Positions 48,159 through 58,709 are shown, numbered from the stretch's first letter. The stretch: DNA of 64,000 bases from Limosilactobacillus equigenerosi DSM 18793 = JCM 14505 (GCF_001311375.1 NZ_BBAS01000001.1:62001-126000); one strand, 5' to 3'. Translations and numbers: made by a program. Notes: generated by a model from the sequence alone, not told the origin.

Positions 48159-48827
48159 CTATACTAATTCACCATCGACCAAATGATATGTTCGATCAGC
48201 ATACGGATTCAATCGGTCGTCATGCGTCACGACCACAATCGCCCGTTGCTTGTCATGCGCTAAATTAGCTAATAATTGACCGACTTCCTTCACCCGTTCA
48301 CTATCCAGTGATGCAGTTGGTTCATCGGCTAAAATAATTGCTGGATTGGTGTATAAAGCCCGCGCAATGGCAACCCGTTGTTGTTGCCCACCAGAGATTT
48401 GATCCGGATATTGATTCTTCAAGCGACTAATATCCAAGTCATCCAATAATTGATCTAATTCGGTCGCACTCAGATTTCCTTGTTTCCGGACCCGATCAAC
48501 TAATTCAAATTGTTCCGCCACCGTTAAGTAAGGTACTAAGTTATAGGCTTGTAGGACAAAGCCTATTTTGTTAAGCCGCATTTTTTTTCTAATGCTTTCC
48601 GGTTCATCTTTGCTACGGGTTGGTCATCGACATACACTTCACCACTATCAGCCGTTTGAAGCCCACCAGCAATGGTTAGAAAGGTACTCTTCCCCGACCC
48701 GGATGGCCCTAAAATTAAGACTAATTCACCTGGTTCAGCGGTAAAGTTAAGGTCCTTTAACACATGAACCCGCCCCAAATCGTGACCGAAAAACTTGTTA
48801 ATATTTTTTTAATTCAATCGCTGGCAT
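48159..48827 (-). CDS. ABC transporter ATP-binding protein, MacB/LolD type, two frameshifts
   Basis: About 222 residues. Walker A GPSGSGKST, signature ISGGQQQRVAIARAL, Walker B ILADEPTASLD. Extra A in the seven-base run at 48804-48810 (frame resumes LKNINKFFGHDLGRVHVL) and an eight-base run at 48581-48588 that breaks the frame before MRLNKIGFVLQAYNL. Start at ATG 48827, 6 bases after GGAGG; the ATG just before overlaps the permease stop. Forms an exporter with the permease upstream. Confidence 0.9.
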
Positions 48828-48829
48828 CA

Positions 48830-49893
48830 TTAACCTCCAATCACCGTTACCGGATCCACTTTAGCCACCATCGGACCGGAATTAATGACCCAAGTAATGA
48901 CATCACAACAAAGCCAAGGCTAATCAAGGCTAGCCAAACTGGTTGAAAGGCCATTGGGACAGCCGCTGGCAACGCCATAGCCGTTAAACCACTTGCAATT
49001 AACGCAATGGCCACCCCAAGTACGGTTAATACCACGGCTTGAGCTAAGGTGGCCCGAATTAACAAACCACCTGGCATCCCTTGCGCCCGGAGCACCGCGT
49101 AATTACCGAGTTTTTGCATTGTAATGATGTATAAGAAGATGGCAATTACAATCAGGGAAATGATTAATAAGAACCCAATCATGAACCCAAACGTCATATT
49201 TTGGGCTGAGTAACCAGGTAACTTATCAATTACTTTTTGAATTGGATAACTAGCTAACGTTTGATCATGAACCGTGACCTTAGCTTGTTTTGAAACGACC
49301 GCACTACCGGCAAAGACATTCCCCGTTCCGCGGTTCGCTTGCCAGACCGGAATAGTTGTGTAAACCACCGGCGCAATTTGGAGCATTGAATCCTTGGCAA
49401 ACCCAACAATCTTATACTTGGATTGATTAGGACCTAAGGTAATCTTGTCGCCCAACTTGTAACCTTTAGTTTGGTAATTAGTATCCACGATGACTTGGTG
49501 ATCACCATTAATTCGGTGCCCAGCCGCCAATTGGACTGACTTGGCCACAAATTGATTTTCAGGCGTCCCCACTAACGTCGCCGCTACTTTTTCCCGGCCC
49601 TTGGCTTGCGTAATAATCGAACTAATGCCGACTACCGCCGTCTTGTCATTATCAGCTTGTAACTTTTTAACTTGGTCCGGCGTCAAGGTTGATTGCCGCA
49701 ATTCTTGATCAGAACTCTTCGACAACACTACGCTTCGAACGCCCCACGTATCCAAGGCCTGATAACCCTGTTGCGCTAATCCTAAGGCGAGCGCTGCTAA
49801 AACGAATACCAAATAACTAATTAAGGTAATCATTAAAGCGACCAGCCCGTACCGTAATTTTTCGTGCTTCATTTCCTTTAACGCTAGAAACAT
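48830..49893 (-). CDS. ABC transporter permease, MacB/FtsX type, frameshifted at its end
   Basis: About 354 residues. N-terminal membrane helix, extracellular domain (residues 50-225), then three C-terminal helices. An A is missing near 48865 (CGAATGG); the corrected end reads IPVRMVAKVDPVTVIGG, a FtsX-family C terminus. Such ABC pairs usually export peptides or lipid-like compounds or act in envelope stress; substrate unknown. Confidence 0.87.
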
Positions 49894-49985
49894 GGTTGCA
49901 CCTCCTCATACCGCCAATATATATTTATAATCGCCAGTATTATACACCCATTCGAAGCGTTTTCAACACTAATTTGCTCTCATCT

Positions 49986-51015
49986 TTACCAAATATTAAG
50001 GAAATGTTGCATCAGTAAACTAGCCACCGTAATTCCGAACCAACAACTAGCCCCGAGTAACAACGGTTTGCCACCGGTCCGAATTAATTTAACAACATCC
50101 GTATTCATTCCAATCGCCACCATCGCCATCACAATCATAAACTTCGCTAATTGCTTAAAAATGTTAAAAGTATCTGGATTGGCACCAAACCCATGAACAC
50201 TAATTGTTGTAATCAAAGCCGCCAAGATAAAGTACAAAATAAACATTGGGAACGCCCGTTTCAAACTAAAATGGTTATCCCCACTACCACGATGTTGCCG
50301 AACTTGGTAAAGTGCTAACCCAAAGGTAATTGGAATAATTGCTAACGTCCGTGTCAATTTAACCGTCACGGCCGTCGATAACGTTTGTGAACCTAAATGC
50401 CACATACTATCCCAGGTTGCTGCGGCCGCCGTGACAGATGACGTATCATTAATCGCTGTTCCCGCAAAAATTCCAAACGCATGACCAGTCGTCGTTGAAA
50501 AGCCAAGCCAATGCCCCAGCCATGGGAATAAAATCGCCGCAATCACATTAAAAAAGAAGATTACCGACATAGCTTGGGCAATTTCATCATCATCCGCGTC
50601 AACGACTGGAGCCGTAGCTGCAATCGCTGACCCACCACAAATTGAAGAACCAACCCCTATTAAGGTGGCCGCATTCCCCGTTAACCCTAGCGTCCGGTGC
50701 AAAACATAAGCAATCACTAAGGCGACCGTAATCGTTACGACAATAATCGGCAGCGAGGTCACCCCGGTTTGCCAAATCACCCCGAGATCCAGACCAAACC
50801 CTAGCAGTACCACGGCCACTTGTAAGACCTTTTTTTCCCGTCCAGTTAATTCCATCTTGGAAGATCCCCTTATCAGGCCACAATTGGGTAATAATCATCC
50901 CCAAAATAATGCCCAGCACGGGTCCCCCAATAACCGGCCACAGATTTCCTACCCACCAAGCTGGAATCGCTAATAATAAACATAACCCAATCCCGCTTAA
51001 CCGTTCATGTTCCAT
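49986..51015 (-). CDS. YeiH/UPF0324 family putative sulfate exporter, frameshifted
   Basis: 342 residues after correction, about ten membrane helices. GIGLCLLLAIPAWW start, GVGSSICGGSAIAATAPVV and GTAINDTSSVTAAAA are family signatures. Extra T in the seven-base run at 50830-50836 (frame resumes TGKKVLQVAVVLLGFG). ATG 51015 after GGAGG. Monocistronic. Function in lactobacilli not established. Confidence 0.88.
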
Positions 51016-51090
51016 TAATATTTCCTCCTCTAAATTCCAATATCTGTTTCATTGTAACACTCCCAACTAACCCGGGCGGCACCCAATTTA

Positions 51091-51118
51091 AAAGGCCGGT
51101 GAAAAACTCACCGACCTG
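51091..51118 (-). terminator. terminator after thrB
   Basis: AGGTCGGTGA / TCACCGGCCT hairpin on the minus strand followed by TTTT. Confidence 0.8.
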
Positions 51119-51128
51119 TTAAAATAAT

Positions 51129-51998
51129 TTACGCTCGCTCAACTTGAACCCCAGTTGCAACTGACGTTAATACTTGAATTGGCGCCTGTAAACCAGCTCC
51201 TTGAATTGCTTGGACCACCTTGGCCGTACAATCAGGGCCACTCAATATCATAATCGTTGGTCCCGCCCCACTTAAATACGTCGCTACCGCTCCGGCTTCG
51301 TGCGCCAATCGGCGAATTGTAGTTAATTCCGGCACTAAGCGTTGCCGAAAAGGTTCGTGGAACTGATCCTGTTCTAACAATTGCGCCACAACCTCATATT
51401 GTTGCGCCACTAAGGCCGCCGCCAAGGTATTGGCAATAGCACTCGCATGCGTCGCTTCCTGAAAGGATAACGTTGCCGGCAACACCGCTCGGGCATCCGC
51501 AGTCGCTAAATTATACGCCGGAATATACGTAATTAAATCCCACGGTAACGCTGGGGCAGGAACCGCTAAAAACTTTTCTCCCGCCTTCGTCCCAATCACC
51601 AGGCCACCTAAAATCGCTGGCGCCACATTGTCAGGATGCCCTTCAATTTGACTGGCAATTAAAACTTTTTGCTCAGCTGGCAACTGTAAATCAGCCAATT
51701 GGTTGGCTAATTCAATTCCGGCGACGATTGCACTCGAACTACTTCCCAGGCCATGCGCAACCGGAATTTCACTCGTAACTTGTAAATGATGAGGAGTTAA
51801 GTCTGGCGCCACTTTTAACGCCGTTTGCACAATTAAATTGGTTTCATCGTGCGGTAAATCGCCTAAATCATGCTCAACTTGCCAAGCCGCCGCTGGTTCG
51901 ATAACTTTCACCGTTAAATAAATCGAAACCGCCATCCCAATGGAATCAAACCCAGGGCCTAAATTAGCACTCGTGGCTGGTACTTTAATCGTTAACAT
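51129..51998 (-). CDS. thrB: homoserine kinase
   Basis: 289 residues, intact. GHMP kinase: PATSANLGPGFDSIGMA start, ATP loop PVAHGLGSSSSAI, C-terminal SGAGPTIMIL. Phosphorylates homoserine for ThrC. Nine bases after hom. Confidence 0.96.
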   Translation of the reverse strand: MLTIKVPATSANLGPGFDSIGMAVSIYLTVKVIEPAAAWQVEHDLGDLPHDETNLIVQTALKVAPDLTPHHLQVTSEIPVAHGLGSSSSAIVAGIELANQLADLQLPAEQKVLIASQIEGHPDNVAPAILGGLVIGTKAGEKFLAVPAPALPWDLITYIPAYNLATADARAVLPATLSFQEATHASAIANTLAAALVAQQYEVVAQLLEQDQFHEPFRQRLVPELTTIRRLAHEAGAVATYLSGAGPTIMILSGPDCTAKVVQAIQGAGLQAPIQVLTSVATGVQVERA

Positions 51999-52007
51999 CC
52001 CATCCTC

Positions 52008-53288
52008 CTAATTTAAAACTTTATAGGCTGCTTGTAAGGTCAACGTTGGTGATTGTTCAATTCGCGCTTGAAAGGCGTGTAATTGTTGTTCGTCCATCGT
52101 ATGCGTAATAATTACCACGTGCGCCGTTTCCCCATCAGAAGCTGGTTCTTGGGCAATTTCACTAAAACTTGCGCCTAAATCCGTCATAATTTGCGTTAAT
52201 TGTAGCATTTGCCCCGGAATATCCGGCATCGTTAAAGATAAGTAATATGGATATTTAACATCCGTTGGGGCGGCTGGGACGTAATGTTGATGATAGTTAT
52301 TAAATTGGTTCCCGTTGGTTTGTAAGACCAAATTCTTCGTCACCGTCGTAATATCACTCAACACACTATTGGCGGTTGGCAAGCCCCCCGCACCCGGACC
52401 ATAGAAGAGCGTGTCACCGACGGCCTTCCCGGTCACCATTACGGCATTGTTTTCATTTTGCACCGCCGCTAATGGATGCGATTGGGCTACTAACACCGGG
52501 GCGACTTCCACAAAGACGCCACCATTGGCCACTTGCGCAAGCCCGATTAATTTAATTACATATCCAAAGTCTTGGGCTTTGGCAACATCAAAGGCTTGTA
52601 ATTGATCAATCCCCGTGACTTTAAAGTCGCTGGTTTGGACATCCGTTCCAAAGGCAAACTGACTTAAAATCACCATTTTATAAGCCGCATCTTTCCCCGT
52701 CACATCATTAGTCGGATCACTTTCCGCAAACCCTAGTTCCTGGGCTTTTGACAACGCCTGGGCGTACGACCAATGTTGTTGCGTCATTTGGGTCAATATA
52801 TAATTGGTCGTCCCATTCACAATTCCCTTCACGGCCGTAATTTCATCGGCGGCAAAACTATTGGCAATCGTGCGTAAAATGGGAATCCCCCCAGCGACAC
52901 TGGCTTCATACATTAAGTCACAGTGATTCGCTTGGGCCAATTGACTTAACTGTGGTCCCGCCACGGCAATTAAGTCTTTATTGGCCGTCACCACGTTTTT
53001 GTGTTGCTTCAGTGCAGCTTCAATATATTCTTGGGCCGGATGAATCCCTCCCATTAATTCGACAATAATTTGAAGGTCATCATCATTTAATAACTCATCA
53101 ACGTCACTCGTTAACGCCACTTGATCAGCAACCGCTTGGTAATTTTCTGGGTGCCGGACTAATACCCGTTTCACCTTTAATTCACAACCGGTGACCTTAG
53201 CTACTTTAGCTTGGTTTTCTTGAATCATTTGTAAGACCCCAGATCCAACAGTCCCTAACCCAAGGAGGCCAATTTGAATGGTTTTCAT
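52008..53288 (-). CDS. hom: homoserine dehydrogenase
   Basis: 426 residues, intact. NAD(P) loop GLGTVGSGV, GIVNGTTNYIL, catalytic Lys in DVTGKDAAYK, and a C-terminal ACT domain (about 345-425) for threonine feedback. Divergent from thrC with 114 bases between, which must hold both promoters. Confidence 0.96.
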   Translation of the reverse strand: MKTIQIGLLGLGTVGSGVLQMIQENQAKVAKVTGCELKVKRVLVRHPENYQAVADQVALTSDVDELLNDDDLQIIVELMGGIHPAQEYIEAALKQHKNVVTANKDLIAVAGPQLSQLAQANHCDLMYEASVAGGIPILRTIANSFAADEITAVKGIVNGTTNYILTQMTQQHWSYAQALSKAQELGFAESDPTNDVTGKDAAYKMVILSQFAFGTDVQTSDFKVTGIDQLQAFDVAKAQDFGYVIKLIGLAQVANGGVFVEVAPVLVAQSHPLAAVQNENNAVMVTGKAVGDTLFYGPGAGGLPTANSVLSDITTVTKNLVLQTNGNQFNNYHQHYVPAAPTDVKYPYYLSLTMPDIPGQMLQLTQIMTDLGASFSEIAQEPASDGETAHVVIITHTMDEQQLHAFQARIEQSPTLTLQAAYKVLN

Positions 53289-53402
53289 CTTCCGTTACGC
53301 TCCGCCTTCTAATCTTATTTTAATTTTAGATTGTATCATACTTAGCTTTCAGGTTACAATATGGAATAAGAATGCCGATAATACTTTAACGGAGGTTTAA
53401 TT

Positions 53403-54897
53403 ATGCAATATCGTAGCACCCGCGGAAATATTAAAAACACATTAAATTCAGCCCAAGCGGTCATCCAAGGACTCGCTCCGGATGGCGGGTTATATGTGCC
53501 CGTTGCCTTTCCGCATCCCGATGTTGATTTAGCTCAACTCAGCAATCTATCCTATCAAGAATTAGCCCAAGTCATCCTTAGTTGGTTCTTTGATGACTTT
53601 ACTGATGAACAATTAACCACCATCGTCAACCAAGCCTATGGTGACCAGTGGGAAGATGACGCAATCGCGCCGGTCTCCGCCCAACACGATGGTAATTATT
53701 ACTTAGAATTATTCCATGGTCCCACGCTGGCCTTTAAAGATATCGCCTTGCAAGTCTTACCGCGTTTAATGACCAAAGCCGTGACCCTTGAACACGTTGG
53801 TAAAGATATTATTATCCTAACCGCTACTTCGGGGGATACTGGATCAGCTTCAATGCATGGTTTTAGTGACCAAGCCAACACCCAAGTAATTGTCTTCTAC
53901 CTGCTGGTGGGGTTAGTCCAGTGCAATTAAAGCAAATGCTTAGCTTACGGGGACAAAACTTAACCGCAATTGCGATTGAAGGGAACTTTGATGACGCCCA
54001 AACAAAGGTCAAAGAAATTTTCAATAACCATGATTTTGGCCACCGATTAGCGGTTAATGGTTATCAATTCTCATCCGCCAATTCAATGAATATTGGGCGG
54101 TTAATTCCCCAAATCGTGTACTATTTCGCCGCCTATGGTCAATTAGTCCAACGCCATGCAATTACGGTGGGGGACCAAGTTAATTTTGCGGTGCCAACTG
54201 GGAATTTCGGTGACATCCTCGCCGGTTACTACGCCCAACAACTCGGTTTACCAATTAAACACTTAATTTGCGCGTCTAATAAAAATAACGTCTTAACCGA
54301 TTTCTTTAAGACGGGGACCTATGATCGCCAACGGCCATTCTACTTAACCAACGCCCCAGCAATGGACATCTTAGTTTCTAGTAATTTAGAACGGTTGTTG
54401 TTTGATTATTATCAAGGTGACGCCGACGCAGTAACAGAATTAATGGATCACTTAACTCAAAGCGGCCACTACACCGTCACGGCGGAAGTCCACGACCAAT
54501 TAGCTCAAACCTTTCCGGCCGGCTTTGCGACTGAAGCTGAGGTCCGCGCCGAAATCAAACGCCTCTATGACCAAACTGGGTACTTAATTGATCCACACAC
54601 GGCCGTGGCTTCACACGTCACCCATCAATACCAACAAGCCACGAACGATCAAACGCCAACGGTAATTATTGCCACCGCTAGTCCGGCAAAATTCCCCGAA
54701 ACCGTCTTAACGGCCCTGAACGGTCAAGCACCAACACTACCGGTTTGGCAGCCATTCAAACCTTATTTGACCAACTTGGGCAACCACTTTCGCCAAACGT
54801 CCAATCATTATTCGACCAAACACCCCGGCCAGAACAAACGATTGCGACGAATGAAATGGAAGCAAAAATTGCCCAACTATTGAAGTTGGATGATTAA
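53403..54897 (+). CDS. thrC: threonine synthase, two frameshifts
   Basis: 498 residues after correction. PLP lysine in HGPTLAFKDIALQ, SGDTGSASMHGF, later VPTGNFGDILAGYYA. A C is missing near 53907 (frame resumes PAGGVSPVQLKQM) and a G near 54752 (frame resumes LAAIQTLFDQLGQPLS); ends KIAQLLKLDD at 54897. GGAGG 7 bases before the ATG. Completes the aspartate-to-threonine branch with hom and thrB. Confidence 0.94.
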
Positions 54898-54917
54898 CTA
54901 AAAAAACTCACCTAACT

Positions 54918-54962
54918 AAAAGCAGCGCCGAAACTAGTCTCACTAGTTCCAACGCTGCTTTT
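54918..54962. terminator. hairpin terminator after thrC
   Basis: AAAAGCAGCG / CGCTGCTTTT outer stem, internal loop CCGA / CCAA, inner AACTAGT / ACTAGTT. The internal loop and CTAG apex resemble the inner part of type C repeats. Confidence 0.85.
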
Positions 54963-54982
54963 ATTATTACGCCAGCCGGTCT

Positions 54983-55100
54983 TAACTACGCTCACCGAGC
55001 AAGCGACTAGGACTAACTGAAAACGAACCCCGACGTGTGCCACGTCAGAGCCCGTTTCTGAGTTAGCCTATCGTCGCTTTTTACGCTCGGTTCGCGACCT
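54983..55100. repeat. modular hairpin repeat, type B (copy 2)
   Basis: Aligns with copy 1 over its whole length with scattered substitutions. The pair G42224-C42321 of copy 1 is A54994-T55091 here, a compensatory double change. First module of a B-C pair at the thrC/regulator convergence. Confidence 0.85.
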
Positions 55101-55105
55101 GATAT

Positions 55106-55230
55106 TAACTACGTTCGCCACGCGGAAGCCTAGTGCCTAACTATGACAAAGTCGCCGACCCTAGCATAGCTAGTGCCAACGACCTGTCTACGTTAGGCCA
55201 CGGCTTCCTTAATGCGTGGCTCACGACCTA
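55106..55230. repeat. modular hairpin repeat, type C (copy 2)
   Basis: Nearly identical to copy 1. The pair G48078-C48108 of copy 1 is T55152-A55182 here. Its last three bases form the stop codon of the HTH regulator gene on the minus strand, as type B copy 1 does for asnB. Confidence 0.85.
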
Positions 55231-56042
55231 TTTAAAAATCAATTGATACGCTTGATACTTATCACGCTTTTCATCATCCCTAAGTGCGTCATAACATTTA
55301 ACCAACGCTAAGGCATACTCAGGTAACATAAAATATGACTCTAATTGATGCACCCGATCAATCCCCGCCTGCAAAACTTGCGCAGCTGTTTCATATCGAT
55401 GCTGATCGATTAAAAACAAACCGTATTGATAATTAACAACATTCAAATTTTCACGCTGATAATCATAACTATTTAATGCCGTAATAGCCAATTTAAACAA
55501 CTCACTGGCTTGTTCATCATCCCCTAACCGATGACTAATAAAGGCAAGCGAATTAATTAATAGGAGCTCAATCTCATTTTGTGGCTGTTTTACCTGCCCC
55601 GCCATGGTATATGCTAATGCCATTTTAAGATAATGACGCGTCAGTAATTCATACCCGGTCACTCGAAAATAGGCACATCCGTAATAGTAATAATAACTTG
55701 AAAATCATGATTATTCGTTAAGCCGTTAATAACTGCTGGTGAATCAAGATACTCCAACATTTCAGCATATTGGTGCTGTTTGCATAAATTAAAAACATGT
55801 TTAGAAAATTGAGCTTGTAAGCCAAACTGAAGACTGGTTTGCAAGAATTCATGATCTAACGAAATTTCTAACCGCCGGCATAATTCAATAAACATCGATG
55901 CATTTGGCAGATAATTTCCTTTTTCGATACTACTAATCGTTGGCTGCGAGCAAATTCCATCTGCCAACTGACCTTGCGACAAGCCCATTGCTTGCCGGCG
56001 CTGTTTAATGATTTGCGCAATTTCGGTTTCTAATTCCTGCAT
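55228..56042 (-). CDS. HTH regulator with TPR-like C-terminal domain (PlcR/Rgg-like), frameshifted
   Basis: Two overlapping frames that read as one 271-residue protein if one base (a T in GTTTAT) is missing near 55695: the join gives FQVYYYYYGCAYFRVTGYELL. N-terminal Xre-type HTH (MGLSQGQLADGICSQPTISSIEKG), then alpha-helical repeats with tyrosine-rich spacing as in peptide-sensing PlcR/Rgg regulators. No obvious signal peptide gene sits beside it. An oxidoreductase and an SRPBCC gene lie upstream on the same strand. If the shift is real, it is a truncated HTH protein plus a TPR fragment. Confidence 0.75.
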
Positions 56043-56089
56043 TACACCCTCCCCTAAATCACATGGTTATTTCATATCAATATACCGGA

Positions 56090-56932
56090 TTATGACCAGC
56101 TAAGCAAATTTCGTCCTCGTGATTTTGCCTGTTGATAAGCAATTGCCTCCTCAATTGCTTGATACCGAAACGTCTTATCAATTGGTAAATATAATTTATC
56201 CATTGCTAACAATTCAATTAGTTCTTGATACCCCTTTGGCAACAACGGTTCACTAATAAACTTCACGCCGGGTAGTTGATTCCGCGCAATCGACCAAACT
56301 GGAATTTTCGCCTTTAAATACTCATTAATTTCAGTTAAATATCCTTGATTGCTGAGATCAATCACAACGGGCCGCTTTCCGTGACCACGAATCAAGGACA
56401 CATTAGCTAATGCTAATTGATGATTAAAATATGCTTGCGACTGTTCCCGAACAAGCGCCTGAATCGGAATTGGATCGTCAATCGCTAATAATTGAATTAA
56501 GGATAGTCCAACAACTGAATTGGCGCCCAATAAAATCACTTCATCCACTTGCAACTGTTTTAGTTTATGCTTCAAAACCATGGCAATATCAGCACCACCA
56601 ATCAGCGCCGTGGCCTGTAAACTATCAACAGTATCAGGCAATTGGAAACAGTATAACGGAATTAGGGGATAGTTAAATTGCTGAAACGTCCCACTTGGAT
56701 TTAGAAATAAGACGCGTTGGTTTAGTAATTTGGGTGAGCGAAATATTCCAGTTTCGACTACCGTCCCAACACCCCCATATCCCATTACCTTTGGATTTGA
56801 ATTTCCCAATTGTAATAAATCATAACGTAATAGTGGCGTATATTCTGTTTTAATTTTAATCGCCGTGGGACTAACAGGCGGTTCTTCAACTTCAACCATA
56901 TGCGGAGGCATGGAATTAGCGATGACCTGCAT
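56090..56932 (-). CDS. MDR-type oxidoreductase, quinone reductase/alcohol dehydrogenase-like
   Basis: 280 residues, shorter than typical MDR enzymes (320-340). GroES-like N-terminal part (MGYGGVGTVVETG) and a Rossmann part with LLGANSVVGLSLIQLL in place of the classical GxGxxG. No zinc cysteines. C-terminal IEEAIAYQQAKSRGRNLL is family-like. Cofactor and substrate unknown. Start overlaps the SRPBCC stop (TAATG). Confidence 0.75.
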   Translation of the reverse strand: MQVIANSMPPHMVEVEEPPVSPTAIKIKTEYTPLLRYDLLQLGNSNPKVMGYGGVGTVVETGIFRSPKLLNQRVLFLNPSGTFQQFNYPLIPLYCFQLPDTVDSLQATALIGGADIAMVLKHKLKQLQVDEVILLGANSVVGLSLIQLLAIDDPIPIQALVREQSQAYFNHQLALANVSLIRGHGKRPVVIDLSNQGYLTEINEYLKAKIPVWSIARNQLPGVKFISEPLLPKGYQELIELLAMDKLYLPIDKTFRYQAIEEAIAYQQAKSRGRNLLSWS

Positions 56933-57363
56933 TAGTAGATTGCCTCCATTGTTTCGACTACCCGCTTAATCCCAGTTAAATTATCTTTAAAGGCATTGCG
57001 AATCACTGGTTTCAACATTAAAGCCACTCCGTTTAATGCCGTTGTTGATGTTAAAGATAGTGTTTGTTTCAGTCGTGTTTGATGCCTTGACAACGATTCA
57101 AGCTCCCATTCAATCAAACAATTAATGGTCCCATCAAAAGATTCATATTCAATTGTGTTACCACGCTGAGTTACTTTAATCGTTTCAGTAGTATTTAACG
57201 CCCCCCCATGCCGTAAAATCATATACTCATCATGATCAATTGTGGCGACTTGTTTAATTTCTGGGTTCCATTTAATAATATTTTCTAAATTTAGCAATAA
57301 CTTTTCAATACGTTGATTATCTGCATCGATTAAAATCTCATTGGTAAATAATTCTTTGGTCAT
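56932..57363 (-). CDS. SRPBCC (START/polyketide cyclase-like) family protein
   Basis: 143 residues. Pattern of NEILIDADNQRIEKLLLNLENIIKWNPEI and a long C-terminal helix matches the SRPBCC hydrophobic-pocket fold. ATG 57363 is 8 bases after GGAGG. Coupled to the oxidoreductase gene, so they may act on the same small molecule; this is inference only. Confidence 0.7.
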   Translation of the reverse strand: MTKELFTNEILIDADNQRIEKLLLNLENIIKWNPEIKQVATIDHDEYMILRHGGALNTTETIKVTQRGNTIEYESFDGTINCLIEWELESLSRHQTRLKQTLSLTSTTALNGVALMLKPVIRNAFKDNLTGIKRVVETMEAIY

Positions 57364-57485
57364 TCGATTAACCTCCATCTGCTGATGACATTAAAGTATG
57401 TTGGCCATATCATACTGACAACCTAGCATTTTTACTAATCGAGACCCTAATATTGATTATTATTATCGTAATATTTAGCCAACTA

Positions 57486-57518
57486 AAAAGGACCGAAGTC
57501 AAAAAAACTTCCGTCCTT
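57486..57518 (-). terminator. terminator after the zinc-ribbon gene
   Basis: AAGGACGGAAGT / ACTTCGGTCCTT hairpin on the minus strand with TTTTT tail. Confidence 0.85.
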
Positions 57519-57524
57519 CTAATT

Positions 57525-58142
57525 CTACTCATCCACTTTAATCTGGCTCGCAATCCATTGCACACCTTGTCGTTGCGTTGCACTTTGATAACTACTTGCT
57601 AATAATTCCTGCTTCGAAATTGTACTTTGTTCGTAACCTTGTTGATAAGTTGGTAAATCAGGATCTTCCTTAATTTTCCAAACTGTTATCTGATCACCAG
57701 CTACTTTAAAGAACAAATCACTAGCGGCAGTGCCAAAGCCAATTTGCTGCCGTCCTTGATTGTCTTTGGTCAAAATCATACTGCTAGCACCAGTCAGTTC
57801 TGTCTGCGGATAATATTTCCAATAGAGCATTATTGCTAATTCCGCTGGCGAAATCTCATTCGTTGATGATGCTTGACTGTTAGTTGCTTGCTGACTACTA
57901 ATCTTAGCTGGAGGCATTGAATCCAGCGGTTGATTAGCTTGATAGTGTTCATAGCCACAGATTCCTGCGACCGCAATCACGACGAACCCGAATAACCACC
58001 AACCAAGGTATCGATGGCTAACTGGTTCTGCTACTTTAATCACGTTCGTTGCCTTCGGGGTTGGTTTAACTAACGTTCCACATTTCCCACAAAATTTAAT
58101 TCCAGGCGTTAATTCACTTTCACAGCGATGACAATATTGCAT
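57525..58142 (-). CDS. zinc-ribbon single-pass membrane protein of unknown function
   Basis: 205 residues. N-terminal zinc ribbon CHRC...CGKC, a membrane helix around 48-68 (WWLFGFVVIAVAGICG), a Ser/Asn/Gln-rich linker, then an extracellular domain (about 100-205) seen in many Lactobacillus zinc-ribbon proteins. Start overlaps the tag stop (TAATG). Confidence 0.75.
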   Translation of the reverse strand: MQYCHRCESELTPGIKFCGKCGTLVKPTPKATNVIKVAEPVSHRYLGWWLFGFVVIAVAGICGYEHYQANQPLDSMPPAKISSQQATNSQASSTNEISPAELAIMLYWKYYPQTELTGASSMILTKDNQGRQQIGFGTAASDLFFKVAGDQITVWKIKEDPDLPTYQQGYEQSTISKQELLASSYQSATQRQGVQWIASQIKVDE

Positions 58143-58709
58143 TACTTCGCTCCTTCTTTAAACTGACAACTGACTAAATGATCATTCACGAGTCCAATCG
58201 CTTGTAAATACGAATACGTCGTCACCGGTCCCATGAATTTAAAGCCGGCTTTTTTTCAACGCTTTCGCTACCGTTTGCGCCACCGCTGTTTGACTCGGAA
58301 CATCCGCCATCGTTGCCGGATAATTAATGATCGACGCTGGAATTAATTCCGTTAACAACGCCCCTAACGTTTGCCCTTGTTGATGCCAAGCAATTAAAAT
58401 TTGGGCATTATTGATCGCCGCTTCAATTTTACCCCGATGACGAATAATCCCCGGATTTTGGAGCAAGTTTGCAATGTCAGTTTCGGTAAATCCTGCCACT
58501 TTAGCCACCTCAAAATTAGCGAATGCTTGGCGAAACGCAGCTCGTTTCTTTAAGACAATTTCCCACGACAACCCCGCTTGGAACGATTCCAATACCATCA
58601 TCTCATAAAGATAGTCCTCGTTTAAATTTAGTTTTCCCCATTCTTGATCATGGTAAGTTTGCATTAATTCACTTGTTTGGGCCCATGGACACCGACTTTG
58701 ATTTTCCAT
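58142..58709 (-). CDS. tag: DNA-3-methyladenine glycosylase I, frameshifted
   Basis: 188 residues after correction. RCPWAQTSELMQTYHDQEWG with the zinc Cys and His, SFQAGLSWEIVLKKR, and a C-terminal zinc His/Cys in NDHLVSCQF. Extra T in the seven-base run at 58249-58255. Removes 3-methyladenine from DNA. Confidence 0.93.

Noticed and set aside
55228-56042. Two separate genes, HTH protein and TPR protein
   Set aside because: The frames join smoothly with one missing base and give a protein with the expected domain order; kept as one gene with reduced confidence.
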